Assembly: GCA_011391085.1 (NCBI GenBank)
Contig: JAABRD010000003.1
Location: 62,001 to 126,000 of the forward strand
DNA length: 64,000 bases
Source: Thiotrichaceae bacterium
GTDB lineage: Bacteria > Pseudomonadota > Gammaproteobacteria > Beggiatoales > Beggiatoaceae
Direction of reading: 5' to 3'
Part shown: piece after piece, positions 18,404 to 28,297 of the stretch
Layout: every line of letters starts with the position of its first letter
How positions within the stretch are numbered: the stretch's first letter is position 1
Position numbers and translations under genes: made by a program
The notes under the pieces: generated by a model
Told to the model about the DNA's origin: nothing
Seen by the model: the letters and a program-made list of their open reading frames with translations, nothing else
Databases searched by the model: none

Positions 18404-19027
18404 TTAGAATAGCACAAAAAAACCGACAACTCCCAACAATACAACTATTTCAAACAAGCTAATAATAATTAGCATATACGCCACCCGTCTCGCTGTCGGT
18501 TTCATTTTCAACCATAAATAGCGCGTGTACCAGCGAAACGGTGGAAACCAAGACCAGCGTTTCCAATATTGGAAATAGCGATATAACTCGCGTCCCCAAG
18601 ATTCTAAACTGTGGTCAATTTTTGCCAAGTGACGTTTTCGTTCCGCCACGGATAAGCCACTGTAATCGTCAGCAATAATCAACGTTGTGCCTTGGGCATA
18701 CGCTTCAATTTTGACCCATGTCGTTCTCTTGAGTCCCTTAGCATAAGTGATTTTCAAACCGCTGTCAATCTCTTCTACATGAATTTCGGTATCGATTTCT
18801 TGGTCATTACTCAAATTACGCGCCCGCATGTAATAAGTTTGGGCATCCAATTGCCGCCATTCAACAAATTCCAGCATTGGATTGATTCGGTAGAGACGTT
18901 CGACATCTCTGCAAAATTCACGTAGCCATGTCACTGAAAAAGGCGTAAAGACTTGTACCAAAGCAGAATCGTCACTAGGCAGATGAGAAAATGTGGAAGG
19001 TTGAGAAGATTGAAGGTGTAGGTTCAT
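18404..19027 (-). CDS. C-terminally membrane-anchored protein of unknown function
   Basis: The 207-residue product is cytoplasmic in its first ~180 residues, with a beta-rich middle (EIDTEIHVEEIDSGLKITYA) and a basic aromatic stretch (WFPPFRWYTRYLWLKMKP), and ends in one transmembrane helix with almost nothing after it, so it is tail-anchored. I know no name for it. It begins 3 bases after the stop of the universal stress protein gene and is surely co-transcribed. A truncated second copy lies at 10040-10510, on the other side of the secreted-protein island. Confidence 0.75.
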   Translation of the reverse strand: MNLHLQSSQPSTFSHLPSDDSALVQVFTPFSVTWLREFCRDVERLYRINPMLEFVEWRQLDAQTYYMRARNLSNDQEIDTEIHVEEIDSGLKITYAKGLKRTTWVKIEAYAQGTTLIIADDYSGLSVAERKRHLAKIDHSLESWGRELYRYFQYWKRWSWFPPFRWYTRYLWLKMKPTARRVAYMLIIISLFEIVVLLGVVGFFVLF

Positions 19028-19030
19028 ATT

Positions 19031-19507
19031 TTATGGATAAGGCACCACAAGCAAAGGCACCGGCAAAAAACGCGACAACATGTCGCAATTCATACGCGAA
19101 TTAAGTCCCGGTTGGTCTTTCGGACGCGGGGAACCCATGACCACTAAATCAAATCGCTGAAGGTTTTCCACCTGTAACAAACATTCCGCCGGCTTACCCA
19201 TTTTCACTTCAAAACGATAAGCAATCGCCTGCCCCTCCGCCAGGGCTTTAACTCGTTGTGTATTTTCTTGAATTTCTCTCGTCAACTCCCCTTCTACATA
19301 ACTGCCAAAACGAATTTGAGTGATAGCATTATTTAACCAATCATCTCCTAACATGCCTTTCCATAAGTCAGGGACGACAATCAAATGATATAAGGACCGA
19401 ATGGGTCCTGACAATAAGTTAATAGCCACTGTTTCTGCCGCGCAGGCGCCTGGGGTGCCATGACTGGCCAGCAGAATGTTTTTGCAAGGCATTTCAAATA
19501 ACGACAT
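19031..19507 (-). CDS. Universal stress protein (UspA family)
   Basis: A 158-residue alpha/beta protein with the Usp opening KNILLASHGTPGACAAETVA and closing motif LVVMGSPRP...SRFLPVPLLVV. The nucleotide-binding glycine motif G-2x-G-9x-G(S/T) is only partly kept. The frame extends upstream to 19576, but that part translates the GGAGTACGGAATTTATTCCG repeat, so ATG 19507 is preferred (ATG 19486 is also possible). It is followed at once by the tail-anchored gene. Confidence 0.85.
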   Translation of the reverse strand: MSLFEMPCKNILLASHGTPGACAAETVAINLLSGPIRSLYHLIVVPDLWKGMLGDDWLNNAITQIRFGSYVEGELTREIQENTQRVKALAEGQAIAYRFEVKMGKPAECLLQVENLQRFDLVVMGSPRPKDQPGLNSRMNCDMLSRFLPVPLLVVPYP

Positions 19508-19521
19508 AATCTTATACCGTC

Positions 19522-19672
19522 GTTGGAGTACGGAATTTATTCCGTTTCGATAGACGGAATAAATTCCGTACTCCAACTGCTGGAACGGAATAAATTCCGT
19601 ACTCCAACGGCTGGAACGGAATAAATTCCGTACTCCAACGGCTGGAACGGAATAAATTCCGTACTCCGTTGT
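19522..19672. repeat. Tandem GGAGTACGGAATTTATTCCG repeats
   Basis: Four palindromic units of GGAGTACGGAATTTATTCCG / CGGAATAAATTCCGTACTCC, with short GGCTGGAA spacers, fill the gap between eno and the stress protein gene. The same family occurs at 44520-44560 and 50531-50642. Confidence 0.9.
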
Positions 19673-19675
19673 TAC

Positions 19676-21177
<1,502 letters not shown>

Positions 21178-21197
21178 TCGTCATTATCTATTATCCA

Positions 21198-22007
21198 TTA
21201 TTTTTTCACACACTCATCAATCCTCTTCAACTTCTCCAACAACGTCTCCATCTCCCCCAACGGCCACATATTTGGCCCATCACTTAACGCCCGGTCTGGT
21301 TGCGGATGCGTTTCCATAAATAAACCTGCAATCCCCACGGCCACAGCGGCACGGGCTAACACAGGGACAAATTCGCGTTGTCCTCCCGACGACTGACCTA
21401 GCCCCCCCGGTTGTTGTACGGAATGAGTTGCATCAAATATCACAGGGCACCCCGTGTCACGCAGAATCACCAAGGCCCGCATGTCAGAGATTAACGTATT
21501 ATAACCGAAAGAGATGCCTCGTTCACAGACCATAATCTGTGAATTACCCGTTGCCCTCGCTTTTTCGACGACATTGACCATATCCCAAGGCGCCAGAAAT
21601 TGACCCTTTTTAATATTCACAGGCAACCCTTGCTGGGCCACCTTTTGAATAAAATCCGTCTGCCGACATAAAAACGCCGGCGTTTGCAATACATCTATCA
21701 CACTGGCAACCTCTTGTAAAGGGGTATCTTCATGGACATCGGTCAACACTGGCACACCGATTTGGGTCCGAACTGTTTCCAAAATCCGCAGCCCCATTTC
21801 AGTTCCCAACCCTCGAAAACTTTGGTGAGAAGAACGGTTGGCTTTATCAAAGGAAGATTTATAAATGAACGGAATCTTTAATTTATCTGTTATTTCTTTC
21901 AATTGCCCCGCCGTGTCTAAAGCCAATTGTTCAGATTCAATGACACAGGGGCCGGCGATGAGAAAGAAGGGATTATGTGAACCAATTTCAAAGTGACAGA
22001 GTTTCAT
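21198..22007 (-). CDS. kdsA: 3-deoxy-8-phosphooctulonate synthase
   Basis: KdsA condenses phosphoenolpyruvate with arabinose 5-phosphate to make Kdo-8-phosphate for lipopolysaccharide. The 269-residue product has [45 protein letters not shown] and [14 protein letters not shown]. It looks slightly short but complete. The frame extends to 22058, but this part is the end of a MITE-like repeat, so ATG 22007 is chosen. No Shine-Dalgarno is visible. The N at KANR and lack of an obvious Cys in the metal site region place it with typical proteobacterial enzymes. Confidence 0.96.
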   Translation of the reverse strand: MKLCHFEIGSHNPFFLIAGPCVIESEQLALDTAGQLKEITDKLKIPFIYKSSFDKANRSSHQSFRGLGTEMGLRILETVRTQIGVPVLTDVHEDTPLQEVASVIDVLQTPAFLCRQTDFIQKVAQQGLPVNIKKGQFLAPWDMVNVVEKARATGNSQIMVCERGISFGYNTLISDMRALVILRDTGCPVIFDATHSVQQPGGLGQSSGGQREFVPVLARAAVAVGIAGLFMETHPQPDRALSDGPNMWPLGEMETLLEKLKRIDECVKK

Positions 22008-22026
22008 AATGGTGTGATGAATAATG

Positions 22027-22192
22027 GGTAGTGATGCAATCTGGGTGAAATAACGCACGGTTTCTCGTCGGTCTGGAACTCTGATTGAGATGATTAAATG
22101 AGGACTCTGATAAGGAGATTTTACTAATCATAGTTCATCTGAAAATCATTCTAATCAAAGTTCAGACAGAGAACCCACATTACCTCACTACC
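22027..22192. mobile_element. MITE-like element, 166 bp
   Basis: Terminal inverted repeats GGTAGTGATGCAATCTGGGT on the left and AACCCACATTACCTCACTACC on the right bound a 125-base core. The core is also partly palindromic (TCTGATTGAGATGATTA ... AATCATTCTAATCAAAG). The copy at 23809-23973 has the same ends and the same core. It has no coding capacity. Confidence 0.8.
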
Positions 22193-22384
22193 GAATAATG
22201 AAAGAAACCTTAACCACCAGGTTTGGTAGGGTGCGCCTTACGCACCACTTTGACACCGTGCGGTTTCTCATTTGAATAACCTCCAAATTAATTTATGGGT
22301 AAATAAAATGCGGTAGTCGGAACGCTGGGGCGTTGCTTACAATGTTCTTGCACCAGTAACAGAGGAACTAAGAAAACGAATTTT
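22193..22384. other. Gap with a short GTAGGGTGCGCC repeat
   Basis: Contains one arm of the GTAGGGTGCGCCTTACGCACC family at about 22226-22250 and otherwise nothing I can identify. Confidence 0.5.
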
Positions 22385-22789
22385 TCAAACACACTTCTCC
22401 ACTTTCTTACAGATTCCCTTGACTCTCTTCAACAACGTTTCAGCTTCTTTTTGACTGATGACTTCACTCGGCAAAATAATTTCATCACCCATCAATCGTG
22501 GATAGAGAAGTTTATTTCTAAGATGTGTGAGTGATTGGGCCACTTCTGAAACATCGGTAACTCTCTTATACAACCATTTTCTCATGGCTACAGCAACAAA
22601 CTGATGGATTTTACTATCATGACCCATAGGATAGTCCTCTCCCACAGAAGCACATAAAGCACCTCCTATAGATTCAAACGCATGGTACGCATAGAAGCCC
22701 ACCGCTTCAGGAAGACCCGCTTTAAGCATAAGGTCAGCCGCAAGCAGGGCGCGTCTGGAAATATCCACGTAAGCATGTTTAAGTTCCAT
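22385..22789 (-). CDS. HEPN-domain protein
   Basis: A 134-residue helical protein. The segments FYAYHAFESIGGALCA, HDSKIHQFVAVA and SLTHLRNKLLYPR follow the HEPN four-helix pattern. The RNase motif R-x4-6-H appears as RNKLLY, with Tyr where His is expected, so it may be inactive or non-nucleolytic. The start ATG 22789 overlaps the upstream gene by 11 bases, which implies coupled translation. HEPN proteins are often toxins paired with a nucleotidyltransferase antitoxin, and the upstream gene may play that part. Confidence 0.65.
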   Translation of the reverse strand: MELKHAYVDISRRALLAADLMLKAGLPEAVGFYAYHAFESIGGALCASVGEDYPMGHDSKIHQFVAVAMRKWLYKRVTDVSEVAQSLTHLRNKLLYPRLMGDEIILPSEVISQKEAETLLKRVKGICKKVEKCV

Positions 22790-23225
22790 GATGAGTTTCC
22801 ATCGTTTTAGAGAAAACCATAATGCCGTGTCTATGTATCTCTGCATAAATCTCACCTCGTAGCCGGCTTTCTGCTTCCCAAAGCTTTGAAAAAATGGGTT
22901 GAATGACCGGTAAAATGAGAGTTTCTAAATGAAACGGCACAAGTACCTTTGCCAACTGGGTCACGGCGGAAAACTGCCTTCTAAAACTGCCAAAAGCATA
23001 CAACGTGATAGAGATAGGCACCTCATTCTGGTCTTTGGCAATCTTTGTCACGATAATCGTCGAAACCGAACTCAGTTTCCCATTGTGAATAACTTGTTGT
23101 AACAAATCTAAACTGTTCCGCAACTGGTCGTCAAGACGTTTGGGGAATTTCTGTTCGTAAACACTATAGGGCACCACGGCCAACAGTTGTTCTTCAAGAT
23201 GTTTAGATGAGGTAGTTGGTTTCAT
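22779..23225 (-). CDS. Partner of HEPN gene, possible degenerate nucleotidyltransferase
   Basis: The 148-residue product contains TLYAFGSFRRQFSA, which resembles the GS motif of MNT-type nucleotidyltransferases (FGS-x-ARG), but the D-x-D catalytic pair that should follow is missing. It is a close paralogue of the next gene upstream (23203-23733): both share SVYEQKFPKRLD / NVYYQKFPKRLD, SSVST.IVT and YAFGSFRR. A strong GGAGG site precedes ATG 23225. Its 3' end overlaps the HEPN gene. The nucleotidyltransferase link is tentative. Confidence 0.6.
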   Translation of the reverse strand: MKPTTSSKHLEEQLLAVVPYSVYEQKFPKRLDDQLRNSLDLLQQVIHNGKLSSVSTIIVTKIAKDQNEVPISITLYAFGSFRRQFSAVTQLAKVLVPFHLETLILPVIQPIFSKLWEAESRLRGEIYAEIHRHGIMVFSKTMETHHGT

Positions 23226-23733
23226 ATATCAGCCTCCAAATATATTTTGGGGATAGTTCAGGAGTCCAAAGCGAAGCTTTGTCAGTCATATGGCAAAGCT
23301 TCGCTTTGGACTCCTGGGTCAAATCATTCTTAGAAAACACGAGAATACCCTGCGTTTGCACTTCCGTATAAATTTGCCCTCGTTTCTGGCTTTGAACTTG
23401 CCAATCCTTTGCCAAAATCGGTTTAACGATAGGCAACATCAGAGTTTCCATACAAAACGGTGCAAGTGCTTCAGCCAACTGTTTCTTCGCCGAATACGGT
23501 CTCCTAAAACTACCAAAAGCATACATCGTCACTTCATCCTTAGTCATCTCGGTCACTATCACCGTGGAAACGGAGGACCGTTTGTTGGGTTGAATCATTT
23601 TTTGTAGCACCGCCAACCGGTTGCGTAACCCACTATCCAGACGTTTCGGAAATTTCTGATAATAAACATTGTAAGGGACCAATGTCAACAGTTGTTCTTC
23701 AAGATTTTTAGAGTTTAATGTAGTTAGTGTCAT
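23203..23733 (-). CDS. Second partner paralogue, C-terminus altered by a repeat
   Basis: Residues 1-137 align with the 22779-23225 product up to the shared phrase H/QGI(M/L)VFSK. After that, the frame runs through a GGAGTCCAAAGCG palindrome at about 23260-23318 and translates it as a foreign tail (DLTQESKAKLCHMTD... to NYLI). The tail overlaps the start of the next gene. A GAGGAAA ribosome site precedes ATG 23733. The gene is probably expressed, but its natural end has been replaced. Confidence 0.6.
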   Translation of the reverse strand: MTLTTLNSKNLEEQLLTLVPYNVYYQKFPKRLDSGLRNRLAVLQKMIQPNKRSSVSTVIVTEMTKDEVTMYAFGSFRRPYSAKKQLAEALAPFCMETLMLPIVKPILAKDWQVQSQKRGQIYTEVQTQGILVFSKNDLTQESKAKLCHMTDKASLWTPELSPKYIWRLIYETNYLI

Positions 23734-23808
23734 ACGTTTTCCTCGAATACTTTACTTTGATTTAAGAAACTCAGTTTTTTCCAAAAACTGAGTTTCTCTT
23801 CCAATTTC

Positions 23809-23973
23809 GGTAGTGATGCAATCTGGGTGAAATATCGTGCGGTTTCTCGTTGGTCTTGAACTCTGATTGAAATGATTAAATGAGGGCTATGAAAGGAGGA
23901 TTGACTAATCATAGTCCATCTGAAAATCATTCTAATCAGAGTTCAGACATTTCACCCACATTGCATCACTACC
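23809..23973. mobile_element. MITE-like element, 165 bp
   Basis: Same family and same core as 22027-22192: ends GGTAGTGATGCAATCTGGGT and CACCCACATTGCATCACTACC, with the inner arms CTCTGATTGAAATGATTAAA and AATCATTCTAATCAGAG. It sits between pgk and the HEPN operon. Two related copies within 2 kb indicate recent movement or duplication. Confidence 0.85.
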
Positions 23974-23995
23974 CCAATTTCCAGCTTAACCTAAC

Positions 23996-25177
23996 TTACT
24001 TCTCTTCCGCCCTCTTCTCCAACATCTCCACCGCCGGCAACTTCTTGCCTTCCAAAAATTCTAAGAAGGCACCGCCACCGGTGGAAATGTAGGAAATCTT
24101 ATCACTCACACCGTACTTATCTATCGCCGCTAACGTATCGCCACCACCTGCAATCGAGAAGGCAGGGCTGGCCGCAATGGCATCGGACATAGACTTGGTA
24201 CCACCGCCAAATTGGTCAAACTCAAAGACGCCCACGGGTCCATTCCACACAATGGAACCAGCCTTCTTGATAAGTTCTGCATATTGTGCCGCCGTCTTGG
24301 GTCCCACGTCAAAAATCATGTCATCATCGGTCACTTCTGAGACCAATTTGGTAGTCGCCGGTGTGTCAGCGGCAAAGGCTTTTCCTACCACCACGTCCAC
24401 TGGGATAGGAATATCCGCACCACGAGATTTGGCATCCGCTATCAACTCTTTCGCGGTATCAATCAAATCGGCTTCATAGAGAGATTTGCCGACTTTATAA
24501 CCCGAAGCCGCTAGAAAAGTGTTAGCTATGCCTCCTCCCACAATGAGTTGATCAACCACCTTGGAAAGAGATTTCAGGACGGTCAGTTTGGTAGAAACTT
24601 TAGAACCACCCACAATGGCAACCAGTGGCCGGGCTGGATGTTCTAAGGCTTTCCCCAATGCGTCCAACTCACCCGCCAACAGGATGCCAGCGCAAGCCAC
24701 GGGGGCAAATTTACCCACGCCATGAGTAGAAGCTTCGGCACGGTGGGCGGTGCCAAACGCATCCATCACATAAATATCACACAAGGCTGCCATCTTTTGG
24801 GCAAGGTCATCCTTGCTTTTCTTTTCGCCCTTGTTGAAACGCACATTTTCAAACAGGACCACTTCGCCGTCGGCCACTTCTACACCATTTAACCAGTCTT
24901 TGACCAGTTTGACAGGTTTACCCAACAATTTACTCATGTGTTGGGCGACGGGGGCCAATGAATTTTCTTCACTGAACTCGCCTTCTGTGGGTCGTCCCAG
25001 GTGAGACATGACCATGACTTTGGCACCAGCTTTCATGGCATGTTGAATATTGGGCAAGGAGGCGCGAATACGAATATCGCTGGTCACTTTGCCTTCTTTC
25101 ACGGGGACGTTGAGGTCTTCACGAATGAGGACTCGTTTGCCTTTCAAATCAAGGTCGGTCATTTTGATGACGCGCAT
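23996..25177 (-). CDS. pgk: Phosphoglycerate kinase
   Basis: Pgk transfers phosphate from 1,3-bisphosphoglycerate to ADP in glycolysis. The 393 residues match the family. Signatures are [13 protein letters not shown], the substrate-binding VMSHLGRP, the KVSTKL hinge region and [13 protein letters not shown] near the C-terminus. GGAG lies 10 bases before ATG 25177, which supports this start over the Met six codons later. It follows a HEPN-type gene by 24 bases on the same strand, so the two may share a transcript. Confidence 0.98.
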   Translation of the reverse strand: MRVIKMTDLDLKGKRVLIREDLNVPVKEGKVTSDIRIRASLPNIQHAMKAGAKVMVMSHLGRPTEGEFSEENSLAPVAQHMSKLLGKPVKLVKDWLNGVEVADGEVVLFENVRFNKGEKKSKDDLAQKMAALCDIYVMDAFGTAHRAEASTHGVGKFAPVACAGILLAGELDALGKALEHPARPLVAIVGGSKVSTKLTVLKSLSKVVDQLIVGGGIANTFLAASGYKVGKSLYEADLIDTAKELIADAKSRGADIPIPVDVVVGKAFAADTPATTKLVSEVTDDDMIFDVGPKTAAQYAELIKKAGSIVWNGPVGVFEFDQFGGGTKSMSDAIAASPAFSIAGGGDTLAAIDKYGVSDKISYISTGGGAFLEFLEGKKLPAVEMLEKRAEEK

Positions 25178-25201
25178 AGGTTCAATCTCCTTAGTAGTTG
25201 G

Positions 25202-25777
25202 TTATTTTTGCCTGGTAAATATCAGAGTATCAAATTGATGATAAACGATTCTTAATGCGTCAGGGTCAGGGATGACCCTTGGATAAACTTGCTTAAAATA
25301 TCTGCCATGGGCGTACCAGTGTCTAATCTGAGAGAAATATCCTGTGAGTTCAGAACAGTTTTTAGAGAAATTCTTATCGATATGTTTGAAATACCCTTTG
25401 ACCGTATCCAGAATGTCCTCTAGCCGCACTTTTTTACAGACAGACTCTAATGGTTTGTTATATTCACCGGTACGTTTTCTGAAATCTTCACACAAGGATA
25501 AGTATTCTTTAGACAGACCATCTTTTCTTCTGAATTTAATCGTTGCATTATAATCCTGTCGAATGTTGGCCTCCAATTTGGTTAATAGTTTGAATATCGC
25601 ATCCAATTGTAGTTCTTCAATGAGAGAACATTTTTCTTTTTGAATCTTGTCGGTCTCGGTGAATTTGAAGAAAAAATGATGGTCATTCAACTCTGTAACA
25701 GCAACCTTTAATAATAAGAAATCTGCCACAATAGTCTCGCAAGTAAACTCCCTTAAATTCAATTCTTCGACCCTCAA
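25202..25777 (-). CDS. HEPN-like protein with R-x4-H motif
   Basis: A 191-residue, mostly helical protein. IRHWYAHGR near residue 155 matches the R-x4-6-H active-site motif of HEPN ribonucleases, with a helix before it (SKNCSELTGYFSQIRHW). The start is TTG 25777, overlapping the TGA of the upstream gene as TTGA, so translation is coupled. Together they look like a two-gene toxin or defence cassette. No known toxin family was recognised by eye. The end lies 24 bases upstream of pgk. Confidence 0.65.
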   Translation of the reverse strand: MRVEELNLREFTCETIVADFLLLKVAVTELNDHHFFFKFTETDKIQKEKCSLIEELQLDAIFKLLTKLEANIRQDYNATIKFRRKDGLSKEYLSLCEDFRKRTGEYNKPLESVCKKVRLEDILDTVKGYFKHIDKNFSKNCSELTGYFSQIRHWYAHGRYFKQVYPRVIPDPDALRIVYHQFDTLIFTRQK

Positions 25778-26277
25778 AAGTTCTCAACAAATTCAGTAAT
25801 AATCTCTTCAAAATTATCCCGATTAAACTCATAAGTCTCCAAATGAGTACGAGAGTATCTTTCGGCCAATAACCATTTTCCTTCTTTCTCTTGGAGGACC
25901 AACATCACGGTACGCAATCCCAACCGCATATCTACACGCCCATAGGCATCTATAATATTGGCACCGACAGGAATAAATTTGATGGTTTCACCGTTGAAAA
26001 ATTGGATGACCAAACTATCTGCTAGATGTTCTTCAAAAAAGTTAACTTTTCCATTTGTTCTGTTTGTGGAAACTGCTACATAGCGGCCTGATGGAACTGC
26101 TTCATGCCTAAATATCAACAGGTTATTTTCAGCCAACGGAGTTAACCAATCAATGATTTGCTGATAGAGTTCCTGTACCCTCTGTTCCCAATGTGTTTCA
26201 TCAAAATTTGATTCTTGGCGTGCTTTGAAAAATAGTTGTCTCTTTTGTTCAACGAATTCTTGTAAAGCGGTCATCAT
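25774..26277 (-). CDS. Partner of the HEPN-like gene, unknown
   Basis: A 167-residue soluble protein. The N-terminal third is helical and charged (ALQEFVEQKRQLFFKARQES), followed by a beta-rich part (VNFFEEHLADSLVIQFFNGETIKFIPVG). I do not recognise the family. The start is ATG 26277, supported by the strong GAGGAGAG site just upstream. A frame back to 26310 exists but precedes that site. The stop overlaps the HEPN-like start. By position it could be the antitoxin or sensor of the pair. Confidence 0.65.
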   Translation of the reverse strand: MMTALQEFVEQKRQLFFKARQESNFDETHWEQRVQELYQQIIDWLTPLAENNLLIFRHEAVPSGRYVAVSTNRTNGKVNFFEEHLADSLVIQFFNGETIKFIPVGANIIDAYGRVDMRLGLRTVMLVLQEKEGKWLLAERYSRTHLETYEFNRDNFEEIITEFVENF

Positions 26278-26412
26278 TTCTCTCCTCTTCAAAAACTCTG
26301 TTTCTCCCAAAAACAGAGTTTCTTGCTATTGAATTTTTGTCTAGTATATTATTGAGTTATGTGATTTTGGAAAAATCCAGAGTTTAAATCTATCACAAAG
26401 TTGTTGCAGTTC

Positions 26413-26493
26413 TCAGGGCACAGCAGTTTGCGAAAACAACGCAAATATCAGAAGAAACACGAGTACAAGCAATCTGTTATACAGTATTTGCAT
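26413..26493 (-). CDS. 26-residue hydrophobic peptide
   Basis: A very short ORF (ATG 26493 to TGA 26413) with an ideal AAAGGAGG site 5 bases upstream. The peptide MQILYNRLLVLVFLLIFALF plus SQTAVP is a single membrane helix with a basic residue before it. Size and shape resemble type I toxin peptides or small membrane modulators. It lies between the 51-residue gene and the HEPN-like cassette on the same strand. No function can be assigned. Confidence 0.55.
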   Translation of the reverse strand: MQILYNRLLVLVFLLIFALFSQTAVP

Positions 26494-26574
26494 AAATTCC
26501 TCCTTTCCCACCTGTTATTGTGTTAAATGAAACAGATACTATCACATCTAACAACAGAGTATCTGCATGGTCGA

Positions 26575-26730
26575 TTATTTATGATTGTTATTAACAAGAT
26601 TTTTTCCCTTCATTTTAGCGACTGCCGCTTCCGCCCTGGCTTTGGCGGCCAATTTTTCTTTTGCGGTGGCAACTTCTCGTTTTCGAGTCGCTTCATCTTT
26701 GGGAGAATGGTGGGGGTCAATGTTAACCAT
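26575..26730 (-). CDS. 51-residue basic, Ala/Lys-rich protein
   Basis: The ORF from ATG 26730 to TAA 26575 has a good AAGGAG site. The product starts MVNIDPHHSPKDEATRKREV and continues as one long amphipathic helix rich in Lys, Ala and Arg (EKLAAKARAEAAVAKMKG), ending in Asn and His. It carries no signal peptide. A role in nucleic-acid binding or a coiled coil is possible, but no family is recognised. It heads the small-gene and HEPN cassette on this strand. Confidence 0.6.
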   Translation of the reverse strand: MVNIDPHHSPKDEATRKREVATAKEKLAAKARAEAAVAKMKGKNLVNNNHK

Positions 26731-27616
26731 GGTATTTCTCCTTAACTATGTCGATATGAGTAAGGTAACAATAGGTAAACAAACGGACAGGTCTCGGCTA
26801 TTTTTTGTCTGCTAAGGTTAGCATATTCTATATCAAATTTCTATTTCTATGGCAAATAACGGTAGTAATGATTCAGGAGTCCAAAGCGTCGCCTTGGCCC
26901 CCTGGGGCTGGGACAATTACCATATATTTTAGATATAATTATTCAACGCTGTCCTCGGTTAGTATAGGAAATTTTTAAAATCAAATAGTTATAAACTAAT
27001 TACGAAAATTTTACTGAATAAAAAATGTAACAATTAATGAGTTTATCAGACTCAAATGTGAGAGTCAACTTCACGTCAAAATTATTACTGTAAGGGTAGT
27101 GAGGCAATGTGGGTGATTTTCCTAGTAGGGGGAAACCTTTGTGATTGCCCGCGGTTATGGCAACTTTCATCCATGTCACCCCGACATCACCGACATTGCA
27201 TCACCCCCCAAATAATGTTATCATAAAGTATCGAAGCAAAAGTTTTCTGGTAAAATAGAATGAATTAGGACTTACGCAGATCACCTGAAATCAATGGCAA
27301 CGAGAAACTGAGTTTCTTTGACATTTTTGCATAAGTCCTATGAATAATGAATAACAGGAACCGGGTGTTCGCCTAGTACCGGTCTGGATTTTCTCATTGT
27401 TTATTATTTGGTAGTGATGCAATGTGGGTGATAGACACTTCCCCCACCCCCGGCCCTTCCCCCAAATGGAGAGGGGAGAACGGCGGCACCAGTGGTTTTC
27501 TCCCCTCTCCCTCTGGGAGAGGGGCCGGGGGTGAGGGTAAACATATCACCCAGATTGCATCACTACCCATTATTCATTGGAATTTATTATTCAGCAGAAT
27601 TTATTATCCTTATCTC
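26731..27616. other. Gene-free stretch of 0.9 kb with several repeats
   Basis: A degraded GGAGTCCAAAGCG palindrome lies at 26872-26930, AT-rich DNA without reading frames at 26930-27080, a MITE-like unit at about 27093-27214 (GTAGTGAGGCAATGTGGGTG ... CGACATTGCATCACCCCCC), a fragment GAGAAACTGAGTTTCTTTGA at 27300, and a full MITE at 27410-27567. The promoter of the two-component operon should lie at its right end but is not obvious. Confidence 0.6.
27410..27567. mobile_element. MITE-like element, 158 bp, GC-rich core
   Basis: Ends GGTAGTGATGCAATGTGGGT and ACCCAGATTGCATCACTACC. The core is a different palindrome from that in 22027-22192, built of CCCTCACCCCCGGCCC / GAGAGGGGCCGGGGGTGAGG arms. 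Very similar copies lie at 30836-30997 and 58416-58568. An ORF through it (from 27422) only reads the repeat. Confidence 0.85.
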
Positions 27617-28297
27617 ATGCGTATCTTAATTATTGAAGACGATCAAGAAGTCGCAAAATATCTTGCCAACGGGCTAACCGAAGCAGGGCATCTGGTTGAC
27701 CAGGTTACCGAAGGTAAAACCGGGTTAACCACGGCTACTTCTGAAAACTATGATGTCATGATCATTGACCGTTTATTACCTCAAATCGACGGGTTGACCA
27801 TTATTAAAACTCTTCGTGCCTACGGTAATCAAACGCCGATTCTCGTTTTAAGTGCCTTATCCCAAGTGGCCGAACGGGTCCGTGGTTTACAGGAAGGTGG
27901 TGATGATTATCTCACTAAGCCTTTTGCATTTAGTGAACTGTTGGCTAGAATCGAGGCGTTGCAACGGCGGCGGGTGCTGACTGCCAAGACGGAAACGACC
28001 CTACGAGTGGGTGACTTGAACCTGGATTTGTTGACCCGAGAGGCCCGACGGGCGGGACAATTGTTGGATTTGCAACCGCGTGAATTTATGTTGCTAGACT
28101 ATCTGATGCGACATGCAGGGCAAGTGGTCACTCGTACTATGTTATTAGAGGAGGTTTGGGGTTATCATTTTGATCCGCAGACCAACGTGATTGATGTTCA
28201 TATCAGTCGCTTGCGGTCGAAACTGGATAAAAATTTTGAAAAGTCTATGTTACACACCGTCCGCGGCACAGGGTATATTCTCCATGAACCCGGTTAA
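27617..28297 (+). CDS. OmpR/PhoB-family response regulator
   Basis: The 226-residue product has a receiver domain with the acidic pair IIEDD, the phospho-acceptor in YDVMIIDRLLPQIDG (Asp51), the Ser in LVLSALS and the TKPF lysine. A winged-helix DNA-binding domain follows, with the features LTREARRAGQLLDLQPREF and the recognition helix TNVIDVHISRLRSKL. The start ATG 27617 gives the canonical MRILIIEDD; the longer frame from 27422 reads a MITE. It overlaps the sensor kinase gene by 14 bases. Confidence 0.95.
   Translation: MRILIIEDDQEVAKYLANGLTEAGHLVDQVTEGKTGLTTATSENYDVMIIDRLLPQIDGLTIIKTLRAYGNQTPILVLSALSQVAERVRGLQEGGDDYLTKPFAFSELLARIEALQRRRVLTAKTETTLRVGDLNLDLLTREARRAGQLLDLQPREFMLLDYLMRHAGQVVTRTMLLEEVWGYHFDPQTNVIDVHISRLRSKLDKNFEKSMLHTVRGTGYILHEPG

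Noticed and set aside
27422-27616. N-terminal extension of the response regulator
   Set aside because: The extension translates a MITE with CCCCGGCCC core; ATG 27617 gives the normal receiver start.
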